A stretch of DNA of 64,000 nt from Gliomastix tumulicola (taxonomy: Eukaryota > Ascomycota > Sordariomycetes > Hypocreales > Bionectriaceae), in contig BCHX01000001.1 of assembly GCA_001599755.1 (NCBI GenBank), forward strand, positions 4,340,001 through 4,404,000, in the 5' to 3' direction. The notes under the pieces are model-generated. The model did no database searches and was not told the DNA's origin. It was given only the letters and a program-made list of their open reading frames with translations. Shown piece after piece: positions 46,060-58,574 of the stretch; position 1 is the first letter of the stretch; each line of letters starts with the position of its first letter. A program made the position numbers and the translations under genes.

Positions 46060-47297
46060 GGTTGCTGCTGGTTGCTGCTGGCTGGTTGCTGCTCGCTCAC
46101 ACACACACTTTCTCTCTCAACAACACTCACTTCTTTCGCAATGTTCATACACAAGAAAGAGTCAGGAAAGCAGAAAACTCACGATGAGGCCACCTACCGA
46201 CAGTTTATACGAAGCCCCGGACGTCAGTCCCCTGGTTACGTCAACCAACTACTTACTCGCCCCCTCCCCCCAGCAACTCAAGTCCCGACCGACCCGACCG
46301 TCCCTCCGGAATTGGGCTCGCCTAGACGCCCATGTCAGTCCCCCCGAAACTTGAAGCTGAACTTGCGCGGCTCTGGCTGTGGCTGTGGTGCATGGTAATG
46401 TGGAATTTTCGTTGGAGAGCAAGCTAGCGTCGCGTCATCACACTATGACAATTAAAGGCCGAAAGACCGGGCCTCGATTTTAGTTCCCACGGGTTTCTCA
46501 CTGTTACAGGAGGCGCGGCCCTCCGAATAAAAAAAGAGGCAGCCCAAAAACTTGCCGTCCTATCCGATTGTTTGAGAGGCAAAACTACAAACTGGGCACA
46601 GCAGAACACGTTACCCATTGGCTCAGGGTTTTCTCCTTAGGCGGTGAGCTTAATTGGGGGAGGGGGTAAGTAACATGACGGAATGCCAGAGAGCTCTTTA
46701 TTTCTGGCTGCATTTGAACATAGACTCGCATTTTGACGCGCGGCCAAGAGGGCGCCAGCCGTGCTTAGCTTCAAAGTGTATCTGTATCTGTCACTTTCTG
46801 GCTGCATCGTACGTATGCCCTCCCCCCCTCTCTTCCCCTCTCTTTTCCCCTCTCTCTTGAATCATGTGAGGGAGGGAGGGGTGAGAGACGGAATCAACGA
46901 GTTTGCCCGTCGGGAGACGGCTGATCTCGGTACCGATGCCGCGGTGCCGGAGGAGGGGGGGAAGAGTGAGACAGATGTGTTTCATTCCTCTCTCACACAC
47001 AGCCACGACACGGGGGGGGGGCTGGAGAAGACGGAGAGGTGAGACATCTTCCCGGGGCGCTGTGTCTTATGTTTCGGTGATCTCTCGTGATACTGATGGG
47101 GGATATAAATAAAATAGAAATACTGCTAATAGTAGAAAGGGGTATTATACGTCCCGCCCATCTAGAACGTAAATGATACCAGGGCAGAAGAGAGTAAAAA
47201 AAGGACAAATAGCTATGATGATTTTTGAAGAGATTCGTACAAGAGTTCGTTGGCACGCTCATGACAGACAGACAAACAGAAAACTCAAAGGTCGCTC
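46060..47297. other. Intergenic region, no gene seen
   Basis: Protease promoter side and Vps18 3' flank. CT- and GA-rich low-complexity tracts lie at about 46815-46880, with a G-run near 47013-47021. No coding signal was recognised. Confidence 0.6.
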
Positions 47298-50200
47298 TCA
47301 TAGGATCCAGTCTTCCGGACGGTCGTTTGGTGTGATGAAGGACTCGTCGATCCTCTTGATGGCAAAGTCGCTGCAGAGTATGCTAGAAAATGACATGTTA
47401 GCACAGTAGACACAAAGAAGGGAACAGGACAGCTCACCATGACGACGCAACGAGAGAATCCAGCTCGGCGACGACGGCCTCACGCTTCGGCCCGCTGACG
47501 ACCCCGCCACGGATCTCCCTCTGCAGCTCGTTGATGCGCTTCGCCAGCGTGTCGCCCGCCTGCTCGAGCACTTTACGCCCCAGACAATCAGAGTGGAACG
47601 CGTGCTGGCAGGGGAAGACGAAGAACTGCCTGCTGAGCAGCGGCAGCGCGCACACGTAGCACTTCTCGCCCGGGTCGACGATGGCGTAGCGGTGGTCGAG
47701 CGCGGCGATGTCGACCTTGATGTGCGAGGCTGTCTGCGAGGACTCGTCCATCTCGCGCTTGAGGCGGTCGATGCTGCGGCTGTAGTCCTCGAGCGACGTG
47801 CAAATCTCCTCCTTGAAGTCGTCAATGACGACAAAGTCCGGGATGAAGGGGACCAGGTCCTCGATCTTGAGGAGCTCGCAGCGCGTCTTGAGGAACTCGA
47901 TGGCCGACTTGATGCTGCCGCCTTTCCCCTGCGTGATGACCTTGCGCGCGACGGCGAGCCAGAGGCGCTTGCGGAGCTGCGGGCTGGACATGGCACGGTC
48001 TGCGATGACGGCGGCGAGCTCGACCTCGTCGTGGGAGAGCGCGAGGTCCACGGCCTGCATGTACTGGCCCATGCTGGTGTAGATGTGCACGCACGACAGC
48101 GTGCGGTGGTGCTGGATGCACAGCCGGAGCGCGAAGTCCGGGTCGTACCGCGGCTCTTCCCCCTGCGCCTGGAGATACGACAACAGGCCGGATTCGTCCC
48201 GCGATGTCGGGTGCGAGGCGTAGATGGACACGAGCGTGTTGTGCACGGCCGCGTCCTTGGAGTTGAGCTGGTAGACGACGTAGTTGAGGTACCGCGTCGC
48301 CTGGTTCTGCGCATCCGGCCGCACGCCCAGGGTCCGGTTGTACTCGAGCAGCGCGGGGATCAGCTTCCGCGGCTGCAGGTCCGAGTGCCGCATGAGGATG
48401 TCGACCGTGTCCTGCGGCACGTGCGTCATGAGCACCGTGCTGTACCGGTAGAAGACCTCCGGGTCCGTCTGCTTCTTCAGCACGTCGAGCACCCGCGTCC
48501 ATTTCTGCCGCTGCACCCAGTAGGAGAGCACGTAGTTGTAGTCGTTGACGGCGTTGGCGAAAAACAGCAGCTCCTCCTCGCGGCCGTGCGAGCTGACGAC
48601 CTCGTAGACCGTCTTGGGGTCGAGGTCGTTCTTGTACTTGGTCACGAAGTCCTGCCACTCCTTCCGGAGCTCGTCGAGCTGCTTGCGTGACTCCCCCGAG
48701 TTCAGGCCCTCGGACAGCTCCGCCTGCGTAACGATGGTGTCGTCGAGCGAGTCGAGCTTGGACATGAAGACCTCGACAAGGAAGCTCGCGATCATGATGC
48801 GCTGCATGATGGCAGATTTCTTTGTCGCTGCGAGCTTCGTGAGGAGGAATTTGCGTAGTGCGTCCGGCTGGTTGTTGTCCATTATGCTGAGTGCAATGTC
48901 TTCGAACGGCTTGCTGCTTCGCCCATAGACGGCCGCTGCCTCGGTCCAGCGTCCCTTGCCGGCGAGGTCGTCACCATAGGCGGCTGCTACGATCTCCTTT
49001 TGGACTTGTGTGCGGGCATGCTGCATCGCTGGTTCGAATTGCCCTGCCTCCATCATGATCTTCCAGATGTCCCTGTCCTCGTCGCGGACCACCACCTCGA
49101 AGATCTCGCCGGATGTGAAGAGCCAGAAGGTGTTTTTCTGCAGGTCGACCGAGAAGCCGATGGGCGTCTGGCCGGCTGTCAGGACGTCATCGTGCTCCGA
49201 GACGAGCTGCCCCGTGAGCCGGTTCGTCGCTATCACCCGCTCCCCGACAAGACTGAGTATATGCCACTGCGTCAACGCGATCGCCCCGATATTGTCCGGT
49301 CCCTGCCGCTGCCTCCGTCTCCCCGGCCCGCTGCTCTCGGCCGAAGCAACAACCTGCGCCTTGGACAGCATCTTGGACTCGGAGAAGACCGTCGTCCCGA
49401 GGTGGCTGTCGGGCGGGCTGCTGAGCAGCTTTCCGTGGAACACGCCCTGCGGCGACAGCCACGCGAACGCGCGGTCCGGCTGGTCGTCGGCGTAGTGCGA
49501 CGACGACGATCCCTCCTCCTCCGGCGGATCCGGGGACACGACGAGCGACGACGCCGCCGCCTGCCCGGACGCCCGCGGCAGCTCGTGCACGATGGGCTGC
49601 TCCGACTCGAACAGCCGCGTGTACACGCTGCCGCTGCCGTCGTGGCTGTACCCGATCCGCCCCGTCAGGTGGAACAGCCTGCTCGGCGTGCCGATGACGA
49701 CCCGGCGCAGGTCGGCCTTGCCCTTGAGATCGTCCACCCAGAGGCCCGTGATGGCGCCGTCGGGCAGCTTGTGCAGGCTCTTGAGGTGCTTGACCTCCTT
49801 CTTGTAGAACTCGTTGGACGTCTCGATGAAGGCCTCGTAAATGTTGCCGTCGGCGGCGCCGAGCAGGATCTCGCGCGTTGAGGCCGTCGGCAGCGAAGGG
49901 TTCCACGCCACGCTCTCGATGGGCACGCCGCGCAGGCGGCCGAGCGGGCGTGGGGACTTGGACTGCGAGTGCAGGTAGTAGTTCTCGCCGAGGGTCGTGC
50001 AGATGAGCAGGTGGGAGGCGGTCGGGTCGAGGAACATGCGGCGGATGACGCCCACGTCGGACGTCTTTCTCGGGAGGTCGATGTCTTTTTGTTCATTCTC
50101 CATCGTCAGCGTCTCTCCGTCCTGGAAATTCCACTCCCCTTCCCCCCCCCTTTCTCTCTCTGTGTGCCGCCCGCAACTCACCGTCAATGTCCTCGGGCCG

Positions 50201-50419
50201 GTTGAGGTCGATGCGCAGGACGCGCCCATTGGACAGGGCGAGGATGATGACATTGTTGGCGACCTGCGCGGCCACAAAGTCGGCAGCAACGGAAAACTGC
50301 AGCTGCACCGGCTCGATGTTGAAGATGGGTAGGCTGTCGTCGAGCTGCGGGAGTAGGCCGCTGCCGGCGAGGCCGTTGTGGACGGCGGGATTGAAGCCGT
50401 TGCTGGGGTCGAAAGACAT
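47298..50419 (-). CDS. VPS18: Vps18/Pep3, HOPS and CORVET core subunit
   Basis: Core subunit of the HOPS and CORVET tethering complexes, acting in endosome-vacuole fusion. Three exons: 50419-50182, 50084-47438 and 47382-47298, giving 989 aa. The N-terminal half is a beta-propeller (Pep3/Vps18 domain, including RKTSDVGVIRRMF). The centre is alpha-solenoid with a clathrin-heavy-chain-type repeat. The C-terminal RING-H2-like finger reads CYVCALPL, FPCQHAFHSDC and finally CILCSDFAIKRIDE. That last Cys pair straddles the final intron, so the 85-nt last exon is needed to complete the finger. The intron 1 acceptor is placed at AAAAAG, giving PEDIDDIDLPRK, which matches family spacing; an alternative at GGAG would add eight residues and is less likely. 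Confidence 0.94.
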
Positions 50420-52129
50420 GGCGGCGGTTGGCTCCGGGGCGCTGGGGAGCTACATCCGCGCCTCCTTTCTCTAGTTGTCCCTTGATCTTGAGGCTTGGTC
50501 AGAAGAGAGGGAGGGAGGGAGGATAATACGGGGAGAGGAGGAACGTGGTGATGTCTTGAGCAATGATGGTGGAGTTTGGACGAATGGCTGGTGCCTGTGG
50601 ATCAGCTCCAGGTAGCTCTTACAGGTCCGGGTGGAGCTGCGCTGTCAACGTCATGACACCAGGCACTCGTTGGGCACAGCACTCACACAATTCAATTCAA
50701 CTCCATTCCTGATGTTCGCAATTCAAATCAGTTTCTAAACTAAACCTGATTGAAAGAGTCAATCTTTATATGTGGGCATATCTTCTGGATTTTCCTTGCG
50801 TTTTTCACCTCTGTTTTTGCGCTGTTTAGACATTCTGAAGGAAGAGCTATAGGGAGGACAGGTTATGCGCCTACCTCATCGAATAAATACTTAAGCTATA
50901 GGACCATATAATTTTGGTGTGTATGTGGCTCAATTCTTTCTTCAACCGCACGCCTGCCAAGACGAGAAGTGGGGACTAGAGCATCTTGCTGGGACCTCAC
51001 TCAACCTTCCGTTCTTTCACTTCGTCCCTTCTTCTCATGGGTTCAGAATTGCTACTACTCGATGTGCCACTGGAGGCGTCAAACCCGTCGACTAAACAAA
51101 GTCTCGACGGTATAGCTTTGTGGACAAGGAGTCTCTGAAGAAAAGTCGGCAGCAACAAAAAGAGCTCATGGCAAGTACTTCAAATTTCCGGCGTTCGATA
51201 CGACTGTCTGGGACGAAGATGACGGGAAGATCCCCCCCCCGTCCGTCATATTGGGTGTAAAATTTGGGGTTCAGAGCCCCAACGACAATTATGGCTGGAC
51301 TTTCGCACCTTCCACGTGCACGAGGACTCGTCTGCTCCCAATTCGGCGCTCATAACATGAGTGATATGACGAACAGGACCACCATCACGATGAACCCTGG
51401 CCAGCGTCAGATCGAGCCTGATGTGACGCGGGGACCGGCTTTCGTGGCTCATTTCGAGCGCGATCAAGTACTAACAACAAATGAATCAGGAATTCAACTT
51501 AGTGTGCGGCCCTCCGAAATGAGGCTGAAAAGGACGTTAGTGAGCAATCAACGACATATAAAGACACCACACAGTTAGTTGATCAGTACGGTATTTATTC
51601 CCGACTTCATGCTCCCTATCTACCGCTCTTCGTCAGGTAGTGCCAGACACCTCTCCAATGCCGACATCTCGACTGCACATGCTACCGTCAAATCTCATGC
51701 CTCGTCCTCAGATGCCACCATCTCAAACGTCCGATGCCAAGTCACCGTCCACACCTCCCGTATTTGTGGGGGGAGAATAGAATATCTCTCTCCCCCAAAG
51801 GAGGCCCCTGGCTGGGCCACCCGTAGAACGTATATATATGTGAAGTGAAAGAAAGAGGAGGGGTGGAAAAATGAGGTTACAAGGCGTCTGCCTGCCAGAC
51901 GCCAGAACCAAAGGGGAGCTCGTGGATGCCGTAGCCGAGCGTGTATATACACGCACGCTCTAAAACGCCAAAAAAAAAAGAAAAAACCCGCCTAGGCCGT
52001 GAAAGTGAAATATCCAAGAAACCAAAAAGAAAAAGAAAAACGCTGGTAAGCTGCCAACATTAAACGCCAATCAAATCGTAGAAGGGGAAGAAGCCGCCAA
52101 AAGGATGGCCCGGCGGCGCATGGTTGGTG
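50420..52129. other. Intergenic region, no gene seen
   Basis: Vps18 promoter side and 3' flank of the LaeA-like gene. A-rich near 51969-52040. No coding signal was recognised. Confidence 0.6.
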
Positions 52130-53587
52130 TCACGCTGCTGTCGGCTCGTTCATCGACGGCTGGTGACTCCTCTGCATCGGTTCCGTATTATACTCGGCAG
52201 TCGAGGTCGAGTCCTGTGAAGACACCGAGCTAAAGGGTTTCCTCGCCACCACGACGCAGATCTTGACCAGCATGCCATCTGACTTCTCCGGATCCTTGGC
52301 AAGCTCTGCCATCTCCCTCGCGGCGCTCTCGCAAGCCGCCTTGCACTTCTCGGGATCCCACCCCAGCTGCTCCGTGAGGAGCCGTAGACACAGCGCCTCC
52401 ATAGCGTCCAGACACGAGATGAGCCAGATCTTCCCTGCCGAGTTCTCTGCTACGGAGAAGGGGATCATGTACTCCGTGACCCGGACGTCGACGAAGCCCG
52501 CATCCATAAAGACCCAAGGACGCATGTGCGCATTCCCGCGCCTCCGCCCTGATCGTGCCGCCGCCACGTTGAGGTCGTTGAAAAGGGTGTGGATGGGGGA
52601 GTCGGGCGAGAACTGGGCGGTAAACTGGTTCAGCCCCTCCGTCGTGTCGAAATCCTGCAGCTCGATCCATCCTCCCGGCTTTAACGAGTGGAGGACGTTC
52701 TTGTACACGTTGGACCAGTTTTCAAACGCCCCCTCCATGGACCGGAAGTGCACCAGGTCGTACATGTTGCCCGGCCTGTCCCAGTCCTCGGCATCCTCAA
52801 TCTCGAAGAAGCAGTTCATCGGCACGCGGTTCGTCTCTGCGATGGCAGCAATATCGGTGCCGACGACCTCGCAATTGGGATGCTGCTCCGCCATCCTGAT
52901 AGCCCATTCGCCCGTCCCTGTGCCCACGTCGAGGATATTCGACGGGTTTTCTAGCTGTACTAATGTGTGCTCGCCATGCAGGACATTTAGAAAGACCTGG
53001 TCGTTTAATGACTGGCGCATCTGCTCGAGGTCGTCGATGGGCATGAACCACTCTCGGCAGTACACCCGTCCGTAGAGCTCCCGGTAGTCGAGGTCCTGCG
53101 CCCACAATGATCTTGTTGACGCAGCCCTAAGAGACAAGATGAGTCAGCGGGGAAACCACAACGGCATGTGAAGAGACAACAATGGGGGGGAGGGAAGAAA
53201 AACGTACCCATCCTCCTGCGCATACGGTGTCTCCGTCGAGTACGCATTCGGCACCTGGGGATATTGGTTCGCAAAGTAGACAGACTGGAAGTCATTATCA
53301 AGCTCGTCGTCGCCACCCTCCTCGGTCGTCTCGTCGTCCTCCTCCGTCATGTCCTCGTCGGTGCCGAAGAGGTCGTCGTCGGTGCTGCCCATGACGCTCG
53401 TCATCGCCGTGGGCGCACCGCTGTCGCTCGTCGCCGGTTCGCTCTGGGTGCCGTCGTCGCTGGATGGTCGGTTGCTGTGCACGGGTTGCGATGAGGATAT
53501 GGACGAGGACATTGTCTCCGGTTTTGGCTCTGGTTTCTTCTGTCGCGTACCCAACCGCCTTTTCGACTTTCGCTTACCGCCAGCCAT
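52130..53587 (-). CDS. LaeA-like SAM-dependent methyltransferase
   Basis: Class I methyltransferase of the large fungal LaeA/UMTA-like group. Two exons: 53587-53208 and 53126-52130, with an 81-nt intron, giving 458 aa. The first 115 residues are Ser/Asp/Glu-rich and likely disordered, with a basic KRKSKRRLGTRQKK start that could be a nuclear localisation signal. The family core begins LDYRELYGRVYCREW. SAM motif I is ILDVGTGTGEWAIRMAEQHP (Asp193, glycines following). Later motifs are VVGTDIAAI, YDLVHFRSMEGAF and LKPGGWIELQDF. Members range from the global regulator LaeA to cluster tailoring enzymes; no biosynthetic genes lie nearby, so a regulatory or unknown role is more likely. Whether this is LaeA itself cannot be decided here. 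Confidence 0.87.
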
Positions 53588-56100
53588 GGGCAGGCGAGCA
53601 AAGGGGAAATGGGGGGAAGAAAAGGGAAGGGAGGGGAGGAGGGGGGAAGATGGACAGGAGAAGAAGGACGAGGAGGAGCCAGAGCGTAAAACGTAGTAGG
53701 ATGGCCTAGCGTCGCAATCTTTGGTCGAAGTTGTCGATTCGGACTGGCAACATGGTACTACAAAGAAAAGAATGCGACAGCCGGGGATAGTAGGAGTGTA
53801 TGTCGCCGGCTGGGAGGCTAGGAGAGCAGCAGAGGATGAGGACGAGGGACGATGACGGAAGAGGTGTGTCTGTCTGAGTCGTTGCAGAATGGCGAGCTGG
53901 CAATAGACAGATAGCGTTGAGGCGAGGAGTGCTAGAGGGGGTGGACTGGCGGTAGCAGCAGGTAGGGACTGTGGGATCCGATGGAATGGAATTAGTGAGT
54001 GTGAAGCGAACGACTGAGGGTGGACTGGACCTGGCCTGGACTGGCGAGAAACTGGAATGGAAAATCAACCCAGGCCTCTGGGGACAGGATCCAGGGAACT
54101 GGAGTGGGGGGTCGAGAGGGTGTGCGCTAGGCCCTTCTGGGCTGGGCTCGGCAGTGGGGCGGGACCTCGAGCAGCCAATCAGGGGCGCCCTTCGCTGGGA
54201 AAGGGTGCCGGTCGCTGCTGGGCCTGGAGTCGGTACGTACCCGGTACGTACCCGGCCAAGCCCACGCCGATAAGTCAGGTCGCATCCGCTGAAGATCCGA
54301 CCGTGTTGGTTGCGACGACGGCGGAAGAACGAAGCTGGACATGGCCGTCATCGTGTCTCGGTTCTTGCGCATGTGGCCCGGCAGAGATGCAACCCGACAC
54401 TCTGTCTCAGGCAGTCACGTTCCCATATCGCGGGTGGAGTTCCCATGGCATTTACCGGTGGCTTCTAACGTTAGTGAGTTGCATCCCAAAAATCCACCGG
54501 AACTATTGAGCGCTTTTGCACTTGCTCTTGCACTGGCGCTGCAGGGAACAGGCCGCCTGCGTGTCAATCACACACACACACACTATTCGAGCTGCTGCAG
54601 CTGCTGGGCGTCACAGGGCCCAAGCACATTGGACCATTGGAGACGCACACGCTCGCACATCCACTGATACACCCGCCGATCGCCAGCGGTCTGACAGGAA
54701 ACAAAAGATTGCATGTTGGTTGGCAGCCCGTCCCAAGTCCGGGGCCCAGGTATTATGCCTCCGCTGTCATCATCTCTAATCTGCTCTCGCTGGGGCATGT
54801 TGCCGTGCCGAGCTCTCCGTCGATTCATTCGAATTATTAATAATACGCACGCCAGGAGATATTGTTCTCGACCGACCGACCGACCGTCTGTGTGCCCGGG
54901 CCCCCAGTGCCACACCTCCCTTTGACAGGCTGTGCCTCTGAAGAAAGAAGCTTCAGCAGCCTGTCTATCAGCTCCGGTCCCTTGGCCGAGCTAATAAAGA
55001 ACGAACAGGGTACATGTGCCATGGTGAGGGGGAGAGTTCAAAAGGGGGCGTCTTATAGGTGGCTAGTAGCTTTGCCCGGGTCTTGTCTTGGCTGGCCACA
55101 CAAGCCGCGAGCAAGGACCCTCAACCCCGGAATGGCACCCGAGCGAAATGGGATAGCTGCCTGACTCGTCACCCTCGTCCAACGGGCGTCCGGGCTAATA
55201 TGCAATGCGCAGGCCAATATTCCAGGCGTTCATCCTTGCGAAATCTCGATCCCAACGGCCGACAATGGTCGACGGGAATCGACGCACGGAGTTCCGTTAG
55301 TCTGCGACCAAAGGACTACAGCAAAGAGCACGCAAATGGGATACGCCGCACTGGCTATTGGACCGCCCCTCGTCATGCAATGTAACCTCGAAGGGGGCCA
55401 AAGAGTGGTAAACCTGCTTCCTGTCACTGACCCGGCGCTGTGGGCCAACCCCCCCTCCCGGGTCGACTGTGTCGGGTCAGCTGCCTTGACAGCGCCTTGG
55501 GATGCAGATTGTTGGGCTCTGCTTGGTAAGGGTCTATTGGCTGGCATGCAGCCTTGCCTCAGAGGCGCATACATAGTCGCACCACATGTCGATGCTCCCT
55601 GCATGGTGCGCTGTCTCACCTCCACGACCGCTCGCTCTTCACACCATAGTACCTAATCGTGTGCGGGCGTACTGCAGGCCGTGTCCAAGTGACGTGACTT
55701 TTTTTTGTTGAGGTATGGTAGAACCTGGTTCCCGACGATAAGGATGCCCAGTGGGAACACCCGCTGTAATTTAGGGGATTTAGCGACGGCCCCGAGCACT
55801 AATGGCGGTCTATCTGCGGGCAGCGACTCTCCCGCATTATATTGGGAATCAGAAATTCGATAGATCTAAACGCGTGACGAAATCCGCCGTCCTCTCTCTA
55901 ATGAGCCAAACCAAAAGCCTCCCCGACTAGTACTTAATAATATCCAATCGCTCGATAAGAAACCCCGAAATCATGCCATCGTCAGGTGAGAAACGTGGAC
56001 GACGCCGCCGCCCTGCTCGCCTTGGCTGTACCCCGATCCTGTCTTCTGCCTCCGATCTTCGGCCACAACGACGACGACGCTGCCGTCTGCCTCTGCAGGA
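53588..56100. other. Intergenic region, no gene seen
   Basis: Promoter side of the LaeA-like gene and 3' flank of the glucose dehydratase gene. It contains two GGTACGTACC palindromes (listed separately) and a CA tract near 54574. Open frames are short and unrecognisable. Confidence 0.6.
54232..54252. promoter_or_regulatory. Tandem pair of GGTACGTACC palindromes
   Basis: Two identical 10-bp perfect palindromes lie 11 bp apart (54232-54241 and 54243-54252), about 650 bp upstream of the LaeA-like start codon. The spacing puts both on nearly the same face of the helix, as expected for a dimeric binding protein. Function is inferred only. Confidence 0.45.
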
Positions 56101-57538
56101 TCAGCACTGTGCCCTGCCGCCCCCATTAACCGCCTCTCTCTTCCGGCAGGCGTCCACCGGCGTCGGCGGCTCGTCGCGGGCGAGGTGCTCAAAGTCCGGC
56201 ACGAGGTTGCCCTCGTCGCTCAGCACGGGGAACGGCGTCAGCACGTGGCTGATGTCCCCCCACCACGCCTCGCCGAAACGGATGTACCAGTCGACCGTCC
56301 GCCGCAGGCCCTCGGCCAAGCCTGTCCGCTGGCTCCAGCCGAGCGTCTTGAGCTTGGTGTCGTCGACGGCGTACCGTCTGTCGTTGTACGGCCGGTCGTG
56401 CGTGTACTTGACCCAGCGCCGTAGCGCCGCCTCCTGTGACACGGCGGCGCCGGTCTCCTCGTCTGTCGTCAGGCCCATGGCCGCGATGATCATGCCGCAG
56501 AGGTCCAGGTTCGAGACCTCGTCGTTGGAGCCGACGTTGTAGATCTGCCCCAGCTGGCCCTTGTGCAGGATGGTGTCGAAGGCGTCCGCCGCGTCGCCTG
56601 CGTAGAGGTATCTCCTCGTCGGGCTGCCGTCGCCGTGGAGGACGACGGGCTGGCCGCGGTTGAGGAGGCATGTGAACTTGGGTATGATTTCTGCTGCACC
56701 GTTAAGACGAAGCCTGCATTGAAGGGTATGGCAATCTGCCAGTCACGGTAGGCAAAAGTAGAACTCACTCTCCGGATACTGATGCGGCCCGTAGACATTG
56801 TTACTCCGCACAATGATGACGGGCAGCTTGAAGCTCTTCTGGTACGAGTGCACCAGCATCTCGGCCGCCGCCTTGCTCGCGGCGTAGGGGTTCGTCGGCG
56901 CCAGGATGCTCGACTCGACCAGCTCGTCGTCGTCCTCGCGCACCTCGCCGTACACCTCGTCCGTCGAGATGTGCACGAAGCGCCGGATGCCGCCCACTTT
57001 CCGCGCGCTCTCGAGCAGCACGTGCGTGCCGTAGACGTTGGTGTGCGTGAAGCCGTACGAGTTGCCGAAGCTCAGGTCGACGTGCGACTGCGCGGCGAAG
57101 TGCAGCACCGTGTCGATGGCGTGGCGCTCCATGCAGTCGACCACGTCGGCCGGGTGCGTGATGTCGCCCTTGTAGAAGGTGAAGTTGGCCTTGCCCGCGA
57201 GGAGGGCCGTGTTGTTGAGAGAGGAGCAGTAGTCGAGCTTGTCGAACGAGACGATGTTGTAGGAGTCGGGGTAGGTCAGCGTGAGGTGGCGGACCAGCCA
57301 GCAGGCACTAAGAGTCTGGGTCAGCCCTTTTGGTTCTTTCTTTTCGCCGATTCTGTATAATGGAAGGCGAGAAAGGGACTGACATGAAGCCTGCTCCCCC
57401 CGTGACCATGATGTTCTTCATGTCCGGCCGCGGCTCAAAGTTGGTCGTGCCCGTGAGCACAGGGGCTGACTTCCAGATATCCGACTCAACATGTCTAGCC
57501 AGCGGCGGCCGTCCATGATTCCCGTTCCAATTCTCCAT
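56101..57538 (-). CDS. dTDP/UDP-glucose 4,6-dehydratase (RmlB-like)
   Basis: Short-chain dehydrogenase-fold enzyme that converts nucleotide-glucose to the 4-keto-6-deoxy sugar, the first step towards rhamnose-type sugars. Three exons: 57538-57384, 57307-56769 and 56690-56101, giving 427 aa. The NAD-binding loop is TGGAGFIA (residues 46-53), with intron 1 inside it. Catalytic STDEVYGE (Thr167, Asp168, Glu169) and YAASK (Tyr193, Lys197) are all intact; the Asp-Glu pair distinguishes dehydratases from simple epimerases. RSNNVYGPHQYPEK and RRYLYAGDAADAF are also typical. About 40 residues precede the Rossmann fold. The 3,5-epimerase/4-reductase partner expected for rhamnose synthesis is not in the window. 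Confidence 0.9.
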
Positions 57539-58574
57539 CTTCACGTGTATGTATTCGTCTGCCAGCCTGTCTCGTTGATTTCTGGTGTGTGATATCTCAC
57601 GACTCCCAGCTCACTCACCAGGAGGAGCGACGCCCCCCCCCTTTTTTGAAGGGCGAGTGTTTGCAGTCCAACCGAGATCCGCCCAGATTGCCTGTCTCTC
57701 TCTCATGAGTGATTCGGTGCTCTCCCCAAGACAAACGTCCGTGCCCGTGCCGCGACCTGTTCTGTTCTGTTCACACTCTTTTTTTTTTCCCTTATTTTTT
57801 CTTCGCGTGGCTCATGGAGCCTCAGGTGAGGTTTTCACTCACTCTATTCATCACCTATTCGGGCGGCTGTTTGCTGGATACGACCCCACTGGGTGGCTAG
57901 CGTGGTATTTGGCCACCGGTTTTGTGTGGCGAGATACATCTTGCTGAGACAATTATTAACGTCCCGTCTGATCTGCGGTTTCTCCTTTTTGCATAATGCC
58001 GCCGGGTTTTTGCTCGGTGGTGAAATGGGATAACGTTGTGACGTGAGAGAGAAGGCAGGAAAATGAGATCTCTATAAAGGAAGTTGACGATAACTTCAGG
58101 AGTCATCTACACTCGATATTTGATGCTATGCTTTCATAGAGTACTTAGCTAGGGTGACTGTAGTCGTGCTTCTCCCTGTCGCTCAGTATTGAGCGAAGAA
58201 AGGGGCAACATGAGGAATGTTGTCTGTAGAAAGTGGCATGTGCTTTACGCTACTATGTCACGATGGCATCAAAGCCCGACTAGAGGCAGTCGATGGCGGA
58301 ATGTCTGGGCGTTAGTCAGATCGCCTAGCATCATCAATAGACTGGGAGATCGTGTATGAATGAATTGGTATCATAAACTCGTTCTACCCCGGTCTGTGTC
58401 GTCATGCCTGACCCTGGATGCGGCCGCAGTTCTCGGTTTGGATCGGCCTTTGCTCTATATCTTGTTCGTTGAAGTGAAATCCAAGGCTAGTTCGTCCATT
58501 TTGTACGACGGATAGTGTCCGCGCTCCCGTGAACTCCTCATCACTGCTCTCCATGACATGTCCCGTGATTCATC
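57539..58574. other. Intergenic region, no gene seen
   Basis: Promoter side of the dehydratase gene and 3' flank of RPF1. A T-rich tract lies near 57779-57802. No RNA or protein gene was recognised. Confidence 0.6.
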
